A stretch of DNA of 64,000 nt from Scardovia wiggsiae F0424 (GTDB lineage Bacteria; Actinomycetota; Actinomycetes; Actinomycetales; Bifidobacteriaceae): assembly GCF_000269605.1 (NCBI RefSeq), contig NZ_AKCI01000001.1:372001-436000 (forward strand), read 5' to 3'. Made by a program: the position numbers and the translations under genes. The stretch's first letter is position 1. The number at the start of each line of letters is the position of its first letter. Of this stretch, positions 27,839 to 37,583 are shown piece by piece. The notes beneath the pieces were generated by a model that was not told the DNA's origin, made no database searches, and was given only the letters and a program-made list of their open reading frames with translations.

Positions 27839-28968
27839 TGATCGCCCTTATAATAGGCCTGGTCGTCTCTCTTATTGTTATTTTCGCCGGTACCCCGATC
27901 CTTATCCGGGTCGTTGAAAAGATGCATTACGGGCAGTATATACGGCAGGACGGCCCTAAAAGCCATCAGGTCAAGCGCGGTACACCCACAATGGGCGGCG
28001 TTGTGATCATCCTGTCTGTAGTCCTGGGCTGGCTGGCATCGGCATTATACAGGTTCGCAGCTTTCGGGACCAGGTTCTCTGTGCCTGCCCTGCTTGTGCT
28101 GTTCGCAATGCTGTCTATGGGGTTCCTCGGGTTTATTGATGACTTTGCCAAAGTGTCAAAAAAGCAGAATGAAGGGCTGAGCGTCCATGCGAAGTTTATA
28201 GGCCAATCCATTTTTGCCACGTTATATGCAGTCCTTTCCCTTGTTGCAACATCGCCTGAGACCGGCCCTGCCGCACATCCGGGGATCACATTCAATGAGA
28301 ATGTGATCATTGACTTTAATAAGCTGGGTACTGTTGCCGCCATAGTACTTTTTGTGATCTGGGTAAATTTCCTGATGACTGCGTGGACCAACGCCTTTAA
28401 TCTGACGGACGGTTTGGATGGCCTGTGTGCGGGAAGTTCAATGATCGCATTCCTCGGGTATGCCATGGTTGCATTCTGGCAGAGCTACCACCACAGCGGG
28501 ATGCATCTTAATGGTTTCGGACGCCTTGCTTTCCACCCGGGCGGCATGGCGTATACAGTTGCCGACCCCCAGGACCTCGCCATTATTGCGATATGCGCCA
28601 TTGCCGCATGTTTCGGCTTTCTATGGTATAACACGAACCCCGCAGAAATATTTATGGGCGATACCGGGTCCCTTGCGCTCGGCGGGCTTTTCGCGGCTTT
28701 ATCCGTTGCTACCCATACAGAGGTCCTGGCGGTTATTATTGGCGGGCTTTTCGTTGTGGAGACCCTGTCAGACATTATACAGGTCAGTTTCTTTAAAGCG
28801 ACGCATAAGCGGGTATTCAAAATGGCGCCGATACATCATCATTTTGAGCTGGAAGGCTGGACAGAAACTAAAGTAGTCGTAAGGTTCTGGATGGCTGAAA
28901 TGATATTTGTATTGATAGGGGTCATCCTCTTCTACGGCGACTGGGTTTTGAAATCGGGCCTTCTATAG
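27838..28968 (+). CDS. mraY: Phospho-MurNAc-pentapeptide transferase
   Basis: Integral membrane enzyme that transfers phospho-MurNAc-pentapeptide to undecaprenyl phosphate, making lipid I. The 376-residue protein has about ten hydrophobic helices. Family blocks are KRGTPTMGGVVII, FIDDFAKVSKKQNEGL (the Asp-Asp pair), NAFNLTDGLDGLCAG, MGDTGSLALGG and PIHHHFELEGW. Start overlaps the murF stop (TAATG). Confidence 0.97.
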   Translation: MIALIIGLVVSLIVIFAGTPILIRVVEKMHYGQYIRQDGPKSHQVKRGTPTMGGVVIILSVVLGWLASALYRFAAFGTRFSVPALLVLFAMLSMGFLGFIDDFAKVSKKQNEGLSVHAKFIGQSIFATLYAVLSLVATSPETGPAAHPGITFNENVIIDFNKLGTVAAIVLFVIWVNFLMTAWTNAFNLTDGLDGLCAGSSMIAFLGYAMVAFWQSYHHSGMHLNGFGRLAFHPGGMAYTVADPQDLAIIAICAIAACFGFLWYNTNPAEIFMGDTGSLALGGLFAALSVATHTEVLAVIIGGLFVVETLSDIIQVSFFKATHKRVFKMAPIHHHFELEGWTETKVVVRFWMAEMIFVLIGVILFYGDWVLKSGLL

Positions 28969-29007
28969 GCCGCAGCGGGACAGATAATATACGGAAACTA
29001 AGAAGGA

Positions 29008-30492
29008 ATGATGACTGAGGAACTGCATACTGTTGCTGAATGCATAAACAAAGGCCTTGCTATAATGGTTGCCGGCCTTGGTGTAGGCGGTTCCAGCGTT
29101 GATTCCATCCTTACCGGCCGCAGGATCCCCCACATAACTGTAGACGACAGGAAGCCGGCGGCATATACATTCGCAGATGTCCTCAGCAGCAGCTTCAAGT
29201 GGGATACTGTAGGCTGCATAGTGACATCGCCCGGGTTCTCGCCGTACAGCGATTTTCTGATGTGCGCTGCCCGGAATAATATCCCTGTTATTTCTGAAGT
29301 CGAGTTTGCATGGCAGATCAGTTCAGATAGCAGCGGGACAGGTTCCCGGGCGCAGTGGATAGGGATTACCGGGACAAACGGGAAAACATCAACTACGGAG
29401 ATGACATCCGAAATCATGCGTGCCAATGGTTTTTCGGCCCCTGCTGTCGGCAATATCGGTACGCCGGTATCGCAGGCTGCTGCTGATAAAGATAACCGTA
29501 TGCTCGTTGTAGAGCTGAGTTCATTCCAGCTCCATTATACGTACAGTATCCGGCTGGCGGCGGCTGCGATAACGAATCTCGCGCAGGACCATCTTGACTG
29601 GCACGGCGGTTTTGACAGGTATGTTGCGGATAAGGCCAGGATATACAGTAATGTCACAGATGCGCTTGTCTATAACGCGGATGATGCGCGTGTCACCCAT
29701 ATAGCGCACAGTACGGTCCTGCGCGAAGGCTGCGAACGTATCGGTTTTACGCTCAAGCCCCCTGCTGAAGGACAGATCGGTGTTGAAGAAGGATGGATAA
29801 CGGATCGCCGCCATCCGTCAGAGCCGGCGCCTGCAAGGATAGCGCCGCTCACTGATTTCCCGCATCTGTGTGAACCCGATGGCACAGTCTATCCCCATCT
29901 TCTTGCTGATGCACTATGTGCTTTCTGCCTGGCAGCAGGCATGGGGGCTGATCTGCAGGACGCCGCCCATGCGCTTGCCGGTTTTGCTCCCGGAGGGCAT
30001 CGCATTGTCAAAGTTGCTTCGTATATACCTGGACCGGGGCAGCCCGCGATCCGCTTTATTGATGATTCCAAGGCGACTAATGCCCATGCTGCGGCAGCAT
30101 CGCTAAGCAGCTTCCCGGACAGGTCTGTGGTCTGGATCGCAGGGGGCCTTACAAAGGGCGCCCATTTTGATGATCTGGTCCGCAGCCAGAGCCATGTTAT
30201 GACATCGGTTGTCGTTATCGGCAAAGACCAGGCATATATCCTTGAAGCCCTGAAGAAATACGCCCCCGATATCCCGTATACGCTTATTGACCCGTCCGAC
30301 AATACAACGGTCATGAAAAGGGCTGTTGATGCTGCCGGACGGTATGCACAGCCGGGGGATGCCGTGCTGCTTGCGCCGGCCTGTGCGTCAATGGACCAGT
30401 TCGCGTCGTATGCTGACCGCGGGGACAAGTTTGCTGTGTGTGCGAAAGAATGGGTAAAGGCAAAACAGGATACGGGACAGGAGGCGGAATGA
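29008..30492 (+). CDS. murD: UDP-MurNAc-L-alanine:D-glutamate ligase
   Basis: Adds D-glutamate to UDP-MurNAc-L-Ala. The 494-residue protein has the N-terminal Rossmann motif VAGLGVGGSS, P-loop GITGTNGKTSTTE at about 119-131, the substrate block NLAQDHLDWHG and the C-terminal FIDDSKATNAHA and LLAPACASMDQF blocks. Tandem ATGs at 29008 and 29011 sit directly after AGAAGGA; the second has the better spacing. Its stop overlaps the ftsW start. Confidence 0.95.
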   Translation: MMTEELHTVAECINKGLAIMVAGLGVGGSSVDSILTGRRIPHITVDDRKPAAYTFADVLSSSFKWDTVGCIVTSPGFSPYSDFLMCAARNNIPVISEVEFAWQISSDSSGTGSRAQWIGITGTNGKTSTTEMTSEIMRANGFSAPAVGNIGTPVSQAAADKDNRMLVVELSSFQLHYTYSIRLAAAAITNLAQDHLDWHGGFDRYVADKARIYSNVTDALVYNADDARVTHIAHSTVLREGCERIGFTLKPPAEGQIGVEEGWITDRRHPSEPAPARIAPLTDFPHLCEPDGTVYPHLLADALCAFCLAAGMGADLQDAAHALAGFAPGGHRIVKVASYIPGPGQPAIRFIDDSKATNAHAAAASLSSFPDRSVVWIAGGLTKGAHFDDLVRSQSHVMTSVVVIGKDQAYILEALKKYAPDIPYTLIDPSDNTTVMKRAVDAAGRYAQPGDAVLLAPACASMDQFASYADRGDKFAVCAKEWVKAKQDTGQEAE

Positions 30493-31838
30493 TGGCACGG
30501 TACAGTAAAAAACTCAAGTCTGACCCTCAGCTCAGAGGGCTTGATAAAGCAGTCGAACTGGTAACACAGGGCTCATATATCGAAGGCGGTCCCGCTGAGG
30601 GGCGTGCGGGCAGGCCTGGCAGGAAAAATGCGGATTACAGCGGATGGCGCAGTATTTTTAACCCGGTATTCTGCTACAACGGCATGATCTTAGTTGCCGG
30701 CGCGCTGACAGTACTGGGCATTATCATGGTGTTCTCAAGCTCAAGCGTCAACCTGGTATCAGCCGGATTCAGTTCATGGCGCGATGCTTCGCGCCAGCTG
30801 CTGTTCGCTGTGATAGGCCTTCTGGCAGGGGTCGGTCTTGTCCATTTCTCTGATGCGGTATCTAACCTTATCCGGTATACCAGCCTGTTCATACTCCTGG
30901 GATCGTGGGTACTGCAGGCCCTCACCCTTACCTCTCTGGGAAAAACAGTTAACGGCAATACCGGATGGCTTGTTATCGCAGGCACACAGTTCCAGCCGGC
31001 AGAAATCATGAAGCTGGCATTATGCCTGTGGATGCCTTTGACTGTCGCCTCAGCTTCCAGGCGTGCTGAAGGTAAGACTACTCTGGTGCAGAGGGCTTTG
31101 GCATACTGGCCTGCACTGGTGACATTCCTTATTTCCTTCATCCTTGTTTTCGCCGGGAAAGACCTGGGGACAGGGCTTATTATTGCCGTCATAGCATTGG
31201 TAGCCCTGTACGTTGGCGGTTTCCCCCTCGGGCTGTTCTTTGGAGGGCTCATTATTGCCGGAGGGGCTGTTTCCTATTTCTTTGTGCTGGGCAATGAAAA
31301 CAGGCGCAAACGGCTTCTGGCCGTTTACAGCGGATGTCCGGGCGGCCCCTCGCAGGATGGCTGCTATCAGATCGTCCACGGAAAGTATGCGCTGTCCTCA
31401 GGAGGGCTGACCGGCCTGGGGCTCGGGGCTTCACGCGAAAAATGGAATTACCTTCCGGAAGCGAAGAATGATTTTATTTTTGCCATCATTGGGGAAGAAC
31501 TGGGCTACATCGGTGCAGTATTCGTGATACTCCTGTTCCTCATACTTGCATGGTGCATGGTCAATATTGCACTCCGGAGCAATGATACGTATTCCCAGAC
31601 TGTGATCCTGTGCGTCACCGGATGGATCATTTTTCAGGAATTTGTTAATATCGGGGTCGTTACTTCGGTACTTCCGGTTATAGGCCTTCCGCTGCCGTTT
31701 ATTTCTGCCGGGGGAAGCGCCCTGATCATTACCCTGATGGCAATGGGTATTGTTATAGGCCTGTCGCGCAGGCAGGAAGAAATAAGGGCATCGCTTGGCC
31801 GTGATAAAAAACGCAGGAAGAAAACAAAGCGGGTATAA
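30489..31838 (+). CDS. ftsW: Septal peptidoglycan glycosyltransferase FtsW (SEDS family)
   Basis: Polymerises lipid II glycan strands at the septum with FtsI. From ATG 30489 (GGAGG upstream, overlapping the murD stop) it has 449 residues: a cytoplasmic head of about 65 residues, then about ten transmembrane helices. SEDS signatures are NGNTGWLVIAGTQFQPAEIMKL (split by helices), the catalytic loop GKDLGTGLII, GLTGLGLGASREKWNYLPEAKNDFIFA in part, and GLPLPFISAGGSAL. The frame extends upstream to 30438 but that lies inside murD. Confidence 0.95.
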   Translation: MMARYSKKLKSDPQLRGLDKAVELVTQGSYIEGGPAEGRAGRPGRKNADYSGWRSIFNPVFCYNGMILVAGALTVLGIIMVFSSSSVNLVSAGFSSWRDASRQLLFAVIGLLAGVGLVHFSDAVSNLIRYTSLFILLGSWVLQALTLTSLGKTVNGNTGWLVIAGTQFQPAEIMKLALCLWMPLTVASASRRAEGKTTLVQRALAYWPALVTFLISFILVFAGKDLGTGLIIAVIALVALYVGGFPLGLFFGGLIIAGGAVSYFFVLGNENRRKRLLAVYSGCPGGPSQDGCYQIVHGKYALSSGGLTGLGLGASREKWNYLPEAKNDFIFAIIGEELGYIGAVFVILLFLILAWCMVNIALRSNDTYSQTVILCVTGWIIFQEFVNIGVVTSVLPVIGLPLPFISAGGSALIITLMAMGIVIGLSRRQEEIRASLGRDKKRRKKTKRV

Positions 31839-31908
31839 AACAGGTTAGAGCCCGTTTGGGTGGAGCGTCAGGGAATAAGGTTTACAGGGCGCGCGGTATG
31901 CTCGGAAT

Positions 31909-33111
31909 ATGACAAAACCTTTAAGCGTAGTTTTCGCCGGCGGCGGTACCGCAGGGCACGTAAACCCTCTTCTGAGCATGGCTTCAGAACTGAAAAAGCT
32001 TGATCCGTCTGTGAAGGTGTGCGTTATAGGAACATCTGCAGGTTTGGAATCCATGCTAGTGCCCGAGGCCGGTTTTGAGCTGGAAACTATACAGAAGGTC
32101 CCGTTCCCTCGCAGGCCGGATAGCGCAGCTTTGAAATTTCCCGTGCGATGGCTGTCGGAGAAACGCAGGGTCCGGGAAATACTTACCCGGCATGGTGCGG
32201 ATATCGTTGTTGGAGTTGGCGGGTACGCTGCCGCCCCGGCATATTCAGCTGCCCATTACCTGAAGCTCCCGCTTATTATCCATGAACAGAATGCCCGCGC
32301 CGGCATGGCGAATAAGCTGGGTTCACGGTGGGCTGATTTCGTTGGGACCGTATATGACAATACAGGCCTTAGAGGCGGCAGGGGCACGATAATCCAGCGT
32401 GTAGGGCTTCCTCTGCGCGAATCTGTTTCCCGTGCTGCCGGACGCCTTGAGAGGGACCGGGTGGGGACGAGGCTGGAAGCAAAACAGCAGCTTGGGCTGG
32501 ATGTGCATAAGCCGGTTATCCTTATTACCGGAGGGTCCCTTGGCGCTGTGAGCCTGAATACTGCCGTTTCGGACAGTGCCGAAAGCCTTCTGGCCTGTGC
32601 CCAGGTGATCCATCTTACCGGGAAAGGAAAGCTTGCTGCGGTTGCGCACAATGTAAGCATCCATGCCGGCAGACAGCATCTGGCAGGGCTTAGTTTCAGC
32701 AGTACCGGGCCAGGCAGTGACGGCGGCGGTACCGCATCTTCGGGCGATTACCACGCCGCTGAATACTGGGAGAGGATGGATATTGCATTCTGCGCGGCAG
32801 ACCTGGTGATCTGCCGCTCCGGGGCAGGAACTGTAGCCGAGCTGTCCGCATTGGGCGTCCCTGCTGTATATGTCCCCCTTCCTGTCGGTAACGGCGAGCA
32901 GAGGCTTAATGCCCAGCCGGTGGCTGATGTCGGCGGCGGATATATCGTCAACGATGCAGACCTTGATCCTGAATGGATAAAGTCCCATATACCTGGGCTT
33001 ATCACTGACCGGGACCGTCTTGCCGGCATGTCGCGTGCATCATGGGGCTACGGCGTCCGCAATGCTGCAACTGTGATGGCGCAGCACATATTGGAAGTAT
33101 CCCGGTGCTGA
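31909..33111 (+). CDS. murG: UDP-GlcNAc:lipid I GlcNAc transferase
   Basis: Membrane-associated GT-B enzyme converting lipid I to lipid II. The 400-residue protein has the glycine-rich VVFAGGGTAGHVNPLL start, GVGGYAAAPAYSAA, LIIHEQNARAGMANK, the second G-loop ITGGSLGAVSLN and the donor motif RSGAGTVAELSALGVPAVYVPLP. An insert of about 25 Gly/Ser-rich residues (around 255-285) sits in the C-terminal domain. 70 bases separate it from ftsW; the ribosome site (CGGAA) is weak. Confidence 0.96.
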   Translation: MTKPLSVVFAGGGTAGHVNPLLSMASELKKLDPSVKVCVIGTSAGLESMLVPEAGFELETIQKVPFPRRPDSAALKFPVRWLSEKRRVREILTRHGADIVVGVGGYAAAPAYSAAHYLKLPLIIHEQNARAGMANKLGSRWADFVGTVYDNTGLRGGRGTIIQRVGLPLRESVSRAAGRLERDRVGTRLEAKQQLGLDVHKPVILITGGSLGAVSLNTAVSDSAESLLACAQVIHLTGKGKLAAVAHNVSIHAGRQHLAGLSFSSTGPGSDGGGTASSGDYHAAEYWERMDIAFCAADLVICRSGAGTVAELSALGVPAVYVPLPVGNGEQRLNAQPVADVGGGYIVNDADLDPEWIKSHIPGLITDRDRLAGMSRASWGYGVRNAATVMAQHILEVSRC

Positions 33112-33207
33112 TTTCCATGTTGCAGGTACACTGGTAAAAGGCATCAGCCGTGTGGGCGGTGACAGCAGGGAATAGACAGATCAGGCACATCCAGGATGTG
33201 AGGAGCT

Positions 33208-34836
33208 ATGGCATATATGATTTTAGATCCGGCAAGCCAGCCTGTGGATTACACAGCGTTTACGTTGGAAGACCTCGGCAGAACCCATTTTGTTGGTATC
33301 GGCGGCGCAGGCATGAGCGTCCTTGCTGAGATGCTTCTGGAAAACGGTGTGGATGTGTCCGGATCCGACAGGGAGGCTAATACTAAAACAGAGCGCCTGA
33401 AAACCCTCGGGGCCCGTATTTATATCGGACAGTCAGCCGGGAATGTACATGATGCCGATACAGTAGTCTGGTCAAGCGCAATAAAGCCTGATAACCCTGA
33501 AATCATTGCTGCCCGGGAATGCGGGGCGCTGCTTCTGCATCGGAGCGATATCCTTGCTCTCCTTATGCAGAAACACCAGTATGCCGTTACTGTTGCGGGC
33601 GCGCATGGGAAAACAACAACCAGCGCAATGCTTGCGCAGATACTGGCGGCGCAGGGCGAGGGGAATCTGAAAGACCCCAGTTTTGCTGTGGGAGGTTCGA
33701 TCCGCACACCCCGGGGAAGCATTGACGGCGGGCATGCCGGTACGGGCGAGGCGTTTGTAGCTGAGGCTGATGAGTCGGACGGAAGCTTTGAAAAATATCA
33801 TCCCTATATTGCAGTGATTACGAATGTCGAACCTGACCATCTTGACCATTATGGGTCAGCAGATGCTTTTATGGCCGCATTCGCCGAGCACGCGCACCAT
33901 GCGCAGAAATACGTTGTCCTGTGCGGTGATGATGAAGGTGCTTTATCGGTCCTGGCGTCAATGGGTGAAGAGGCATCCCGGCACTGTGTTGTGTATACGG
34001 CACGGCAGAGTATTGACCTCAAAGGGTCCCATGCCCTGCGCGTCCTCATCACCAACGAAAATGAAACTGCTGAAAAGGGAGGTACCGGGAATGACCGTAC
34101 CGGCAGCAAAGCCCTCTCTGTTGCGGCAGAACGGTTTTCCCTGATGTTCCCTTCCAGCCTGATCCCTGAGATGTACAGGAATAAAGATGGGGGAGGGGAT
34201 ACACGGACGTTTGATGTTAAGCTGCGCGTGCCGGGTATCCATAATGCGCGCAATGCTGCTGCTGCTATTATCAGCGCCGTACTTATGGGCATGGATCCGC
34301 AGAAGGCATGCAGTGCCGCATTTGAGTTTTACGGCGCGAAACGCCGGTTTGAGATCCGCGGTACTGAAGATGGCGTAACGGTTATTGATGATTATGCCCA
34401 TCATCCGACGGAAATAGAAGCTCTGCTCCATGCCGCGAAGCGCAGGTTCCCGCAGTCAGCGATCCATGTGATATTCCAGCCCCATCTGTTTTCCCGTACC
34501 CATTTTTTTGCGCAGCAGTTTGCAGATGCCCTGAGCATTGCCGATGATGTTGTGGTTACGGATATTTTCCCGGCACGTGAGAAACAGGAGGACTGGCCGG
34601 GGATTTCCCCCGACACTGTTGTTTCACGTATCGGCCGGCCGGGGCCGCATACTGATGCATACAGTATCCCGAATATGGATACTGCAGCCCGCTTTGCCGC
34701 GGACAGGGCAAAGCCAGGCGATATCATCATCACTGTCGGGGCAGGTTCCATTACTGATGCTGCCAATACCGTACTCGAGCAGCTGCGCCATAACGTGCGC
34801 CGTGCCCAGAACAGAAAGCAGGGCAGCCATGTTTGA
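33208..34836 (+). CDS. murC: UDP-N-acetylmuramate:L-alanine ligase
   Basis: First amino-acid ligase of the cytoplasmic peptidoglycan pathway. The 542-residue protein has the N-terminal Rossmann block HFVGIGGAGMSVLAE, the P-loop AGAHGKTTTS (130-139), the EADESDGSF block and NVEPDHLDHYG, then the C-terminal DDYAHHPTEIEALL and FQPHLFSRT. It is longer than the usual 460-490 because of a polar insert around residues 270-330. GAGGAG precedes the ATG. Overlaps ftsQ by eight bases. Confidence 0.96.
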   Translation: MAYMILDPASQPVDYTAFTLEDLGRTHFVGIGGAGMSVLAEMLLENGVDVSGSDREANTKTERLKTLGARIYIGQSAGNVHDADTVVWSSAIKPDNPEIIAARECGALLLHRSDILALLMQKHQYAVTVAGAHGKTTTSAMLAQILAAQGEGNLKDPSFAVGGSIRTPRGSIDGGHAGTGEAFVAEADESDGSFEKYHPYIAVITNVEPDHLDHYGSADAFMAAFAEHAHHAQKYVVLCGDDEGALSVLASMGEEASRHCVVYTARQSIDLKGSHALRVLITNENETAEKGGTGNDRTGSKALSVAAERFSLMFPSSLIPEMYRNKDGGGDTRTFDVKLRVPGIHNARNAAAAIISAVLMGMDPQKACSAAFEFYGAKRRFEIRGTEDGVTVIDDYAHHPTEIEALLHAAKRRFPQSAIHVIFQPHLFSRTHFFAQQFADALSIADDVVVTDIFPAREKQEDWPGISPDTVVSRIGRPGPHTDAYSIPNMDTAARFAADRAKPGDIIITVGAGSITDAANTVLEQLRHNVRRAQNRKQGSHV

Positions 34837-35932
34837 ATCCTTTAAAAAAGATAAGCCCGAGACAGAGGGAAGGCCATCTGCCGGCAGAAAGGGCAGCGGA
34901 CGTACTGCACAAAGCAATATAAGCCGATCCTCACAGCAGCGCATGCCCCGCAATATCACGGGCCGGCGGAGGGATGGGAAATTCCCGGTACACAGGGGTG
35001 AAGGTAAAAATACTGCTGACGATACCGTTAAAAGCGGGCAGGGGCAGTTCATAGACCCTCGCCAGATGCGTACCCGCAATACAGTTGAAGAGCTCGCTGC
35101 TACTGCCGGCAGAGGCCGTCAGAAAGCATCTGTACGCCCCAAACTTATCGATTTTACGAGAAAGCATAAGGAAAAGGAGAAAAACAGCAGGAAAAAAGCC
35201 ATCAGGAATATTGCCATTGTTATTGCTGTCGTAGCTGCAGTTTCCGGGATTATTGCTGCGCTCCTGTTTTCCCCGGTACTGGCGTTGCAGCCTGGTTCCG
35301 TTACGGTCACAGGCACAAATGAATGGGTGCAGCCTCAGGAGATCAGGAAGATCGCCCAAAAGCAGTCAGGAAGATCGCTCTTTCTGCTGGATACAAAGGC
35401 TATCAATGATCAGGCGGCAAAAATACCGGGCGTTTCCGGGGCAAAAGTCAGCCGTCGTTTTCCCCATGGCATAGAGGTCAGAGTATTGGCATCCAAACCC
35501 GCCGCAGTCCTGAAAACGGATTCAGGGCAGACGCAGGCGGTTGATTCGCGTGGGCGGACTATGTCCGCAGAGAAAGCCTCAGTTGACGGCATACCGGTTA
35601 TCACAGTCGCAGACTTTACTGCAGCGCTGAAACAGAACGCCGTTAAACAGGCACTCAAAGTCCTGTCTGCTTTGCCTGAAGACCTGCGGTCGCAAATTAC
35701 CTCTGTAGCAGCAGAGACGCAGGATTCGGTAACAACTGTACTGAAAAGCGGGTATACCATTATTTGGGGCAACTCGTCACAGATGGATTTCAAAAAAGCG
35801 ATTGTCCGAAAAACCCTTGAAAAGCTTGCTGAAGATAAAAGCCCCAACCGTGTTATTGATGTTTCTGCCCCTGACCATGCAGTAATTAAACCGGATAACT
35901 CAGGATCCGCCGGCTCGCCGTCTGCGCAGTGA
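34829..35932 (+). CDS. ftsQ: Cell-division protein FtsQ/DivIB
   Basis: Bitopic divisome protein. From ATG 34829, inside the end of murC, it has 367 residues: a long basic cytoplasmic tail (about 120 residues), one transmembrane helix at about 125-147 (NIAIVIAVVAAVSGIIAALLF) and a POTRA domain from about 151 (VTVTGTNEWVQPQEI ... VSRRFPHGIEVRV). The FtsQ domain follows. A reading extended back to 34538 lies wholly inside murC. Last gene of the dcw cluster; ftsZ is not next to it. Confidence 0.93.
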   Translation: MFESFKKDKPETEGRPSAGRKGSGRTAQSNISRSSQQRMPRNITGRRRDGKFPVHRGEGKNTADDTVKSGQGQFIDPRQMRTRNTVEELAATAGRGRQKASVRPKLIDFTRKHKEKEKNSRKKAIRNIAIVIAVVAAVSGIIAALLFSPVLALQPGSVTVTGTNEWVQPQEIRKIAQKQSGRSLFLLDTKAINDQAAKIPGVSGAKVSRRFPHGIEVRVLASKPAAVLKTDSGQTQAVDSRGRTMSAEKASVDGIPVITVADFTAALKQNAVKQALKVLSALPEDLRSQITSVAAETQDSVTTVLKSGYTIIWGNSSQMDFKKAIVRKTLEKLAEDKSPNRVIDVSAPDHAVIKPDNSGSAGSPSAQ

Positions 35933-35969
35933 TTCGACAAAGCCGGGAATATCACATAAACTGTTCTGG

Positions 35970-35998
35970 TTGCTCTTAATACAGTAACAACGTATTAT
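35970..35998 (+). promoter_or_regulatory. Probable ssrA promoter
   Basis: -35 TTGCTC (35970-35975), 17-base spacer and -10 TATTAT (35993-35998), about 33 bases before the mature tmRNA 5' end. This is consistent with a short processed leader. Confidence 0.6.
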
Positions 35999-36030
35999 GT
36001 TGATACGCATGCAGCTGGAAAAGTTAATAT

Positions 36031-36426
36031 GGGGTCGATCGGTTTCGACGGTGACCTGTTCGTTGCAGGGAAGCGTGCCGAGAATGCAGGGGTCCGCTCG
36101 TTAACGTCCTCCTGCAGGAATTAAGTGCTAAATCTAATCGCACTGAGTTTGCACTTGCTGCCTAAGCTTCGCGCTAGGAATTAAACAGCGAGTTCCAGCT
36201 CCGTCCTCTCCTTTTCGCCTTCGGGAGGAAGCAGGGCGTCATAAGAAGGCTTACCTGGGATACTGAGGCTCAAGGTATTTCAGGGAAATCTGATTGAGCC
36301 TATGCCTGTTGTGCGTTGTCTGCGTCAGCGCAAGGGCAGATAAATAGCCATAACGGCCAGCAGACTACGCACGTAGAAGACTGCAGGTACGGTTACCGGA
36401 CCGGGGTTCAATTCCCCGCGGCTCCA
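36031..36426 (+). ncRNA. ssrA: tmRNA (transfer-messenger RNA)
   Basis: Rescues stalled ribosomes and tags the unfinished protein. The 5' end GGGGTCG pairs with CGGCTCC near the 3' end (36419-36425). The T-arm is GGGG-TTCAATT-CCCC. The tag frame from GCT 36127 reads AKSNRTEFALAA with stop TAA at 36163-36165, the tag I know from bifidobacteria. After discriminator A36426 the genome reads CTT, so CCA is not encoded and must be added. It follows ftsQ and ends in its own terminator. Confidence 0.97.
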
Positions 36427-36444
36427 CTTTGATAAGCTATGTGA

Positions 36445-36484
36445 AAGCCTTGGAAATACTAACGTTCCGGGGCTTTTTCTTTTT
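36445..36484 (+). terminator. Rho-independent terminator of ssrA
   Basis: AGCCTTGGAA (36446-36455) pairs with TTCCGGGGCT (36465-36474, two G-T pairs), followed by a T-rich run TTTTTCTTTTT. Confidence 0.88.
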
Positions 36485-36590
36485 CCCTGTTCCTGTGGCG
36501 TGGCCACGCTTTGCCCTTATCTTTCTGATATTATCGCATCCGGGCATGGGGTAACCCCAAACATTTCCGGTTATTGCAATGTGCTGCCAG

Positions 36591-37523
36591 TCAGGTGTCC
36601 TGGCGCAGATGTTGCCACGATACGTAGTCGGGTATCTCATCGGGATATGCCGGCCATGCTTCGCGCTGGGTACACACATAGGCGGCGGTATTGACTGCTT
36701 TCTGATGTGCTTCAGGCATGGATGCCCCTTTAAGCAGTTCAGTCGCCATGACCCCGTCGAATACATCGCCGGAGCCTATGGCATTGAGCATTTTTATGTG
36801 AGGGGTCTTGATATATGACCTTTCACCGGTGCGTGCAGTAATGCAGGAGAACCTGCGCCCGGCTGTAAGCGCCACATATTCCAGTCCGGGATAACGGCTG
36901 AAGAACCATTGGCAGGCGTCATCGTCATTTCCTCCGATACCGAACAGGGAACGGAGAAAAGCGCATTCACTGTCGTTCATTTTGAAATATGTAGCAGTGC
37001 CAAGCAGCTGATCAATGAGGTCACGGGAAAAATAATCCCCTCTCAGGTTGATGTCAAAAAACCTGAAAGCATCGTGAGGAGCGCTTTCGAGGAGTTCCAT
37101 TATCGCTGAACGTGATTCCTCGTTCCGTGATGCCAGTGTCCCGTATGCGATCCCGTCAGCCATGTCCACAGCTTTCCGGATATCATCGGTAATTTTCAGA
37201 TGGTCCCACGCAGCGTTTTCGGTTATAGTATAGGAATTTTCATTGTCTTCAACAGCTACTCCGGCTGTACCGGTAGGGTAGCTGTTTCTTTCAAAAAGGC
37301 AGTGGATACCGGCATTACGGACGGTGGCCTCAAGCTCATCACCAAGCTTATCGTTGCCCAGGGCACTTACGGAGTATCCGTCTGCGCCGTTCTGGATGGC
37401 ATGGTATGTAAAATTCACGGGGGCACCGCCGGCTGTTTTGCCCTCCGGGAGGATATCCCACAGTACTTCGCCTAAACTGATAATAACTGGTTTCTTTGCA
37501 TGGCCTTCCGGATCATTGGTCAT
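36591..37523 (-). CDS. PfkB-family sugar kinase (fructokinase-like)
   Basis: A 310-residue ribokinase/PfkB-fold kinase. The N-terminal part has SLGEVLWDILPEGKTAGGAPVN in two adjoining blocks, the sugar-binding entry typical of fructokinases. The C-terminal ATP/catalytic motif is AIGSGDVFDGV; the catalytic Asp of GxGD is kept, though the usual GAGDAF has become GSGDVF. NFTYH and FFDINLRGDYF also fit fructokinase-type members. The substrate is inferred. ATG follows AGAGGA. pepP lies upstream on the same strand, 60 bases away, with no obvious functional link. Confidence 0.85.
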   Translation of the reverse strand: MTNDPEGHAKKPVIISLGEVLWDILPEGKTAGGAPVNFTYHAIQNGADGYSVSALGNDKLGDELEATVRNAGIHCLFERNSYPTGTAGVAVEDNENSYTITENAAWDHLKITDDIRKAVDMADGIAYGTLASRNEESRSAIMELLESAPHDAFRFFDINLRGDYFSRDLIDQLLGTATYFKMNDSECAFLRSLFGIGGNDDDACQWFFSRYPGLEYVALTAGRRFSCITARTGERSYIKTPHIKMLNAIGSGDVFDGVMATELLKGASMPEAHQKAVNTAAYVCTQREAWPAYPDEIPDYVSWQHLRQDT

Positions 37524-37583
37524 ATATCCTCTTTCTGCCGGATTCCGATGCCGTACGGAACAAACTATATTATTCTTCGGCGG

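Noticed and set aside
32323-32988. Long minus-strand open frame opposite murG
   Set aside because: Antisense shadow of a conserved gene; no ribosome site and no recognisable domain.
34538-34828. Upstream extension of ftsQ
   Set aside because: It lies entirely inside murC in another frame; ATG 34829 matches the FtsQ start and operon overlap pattern.
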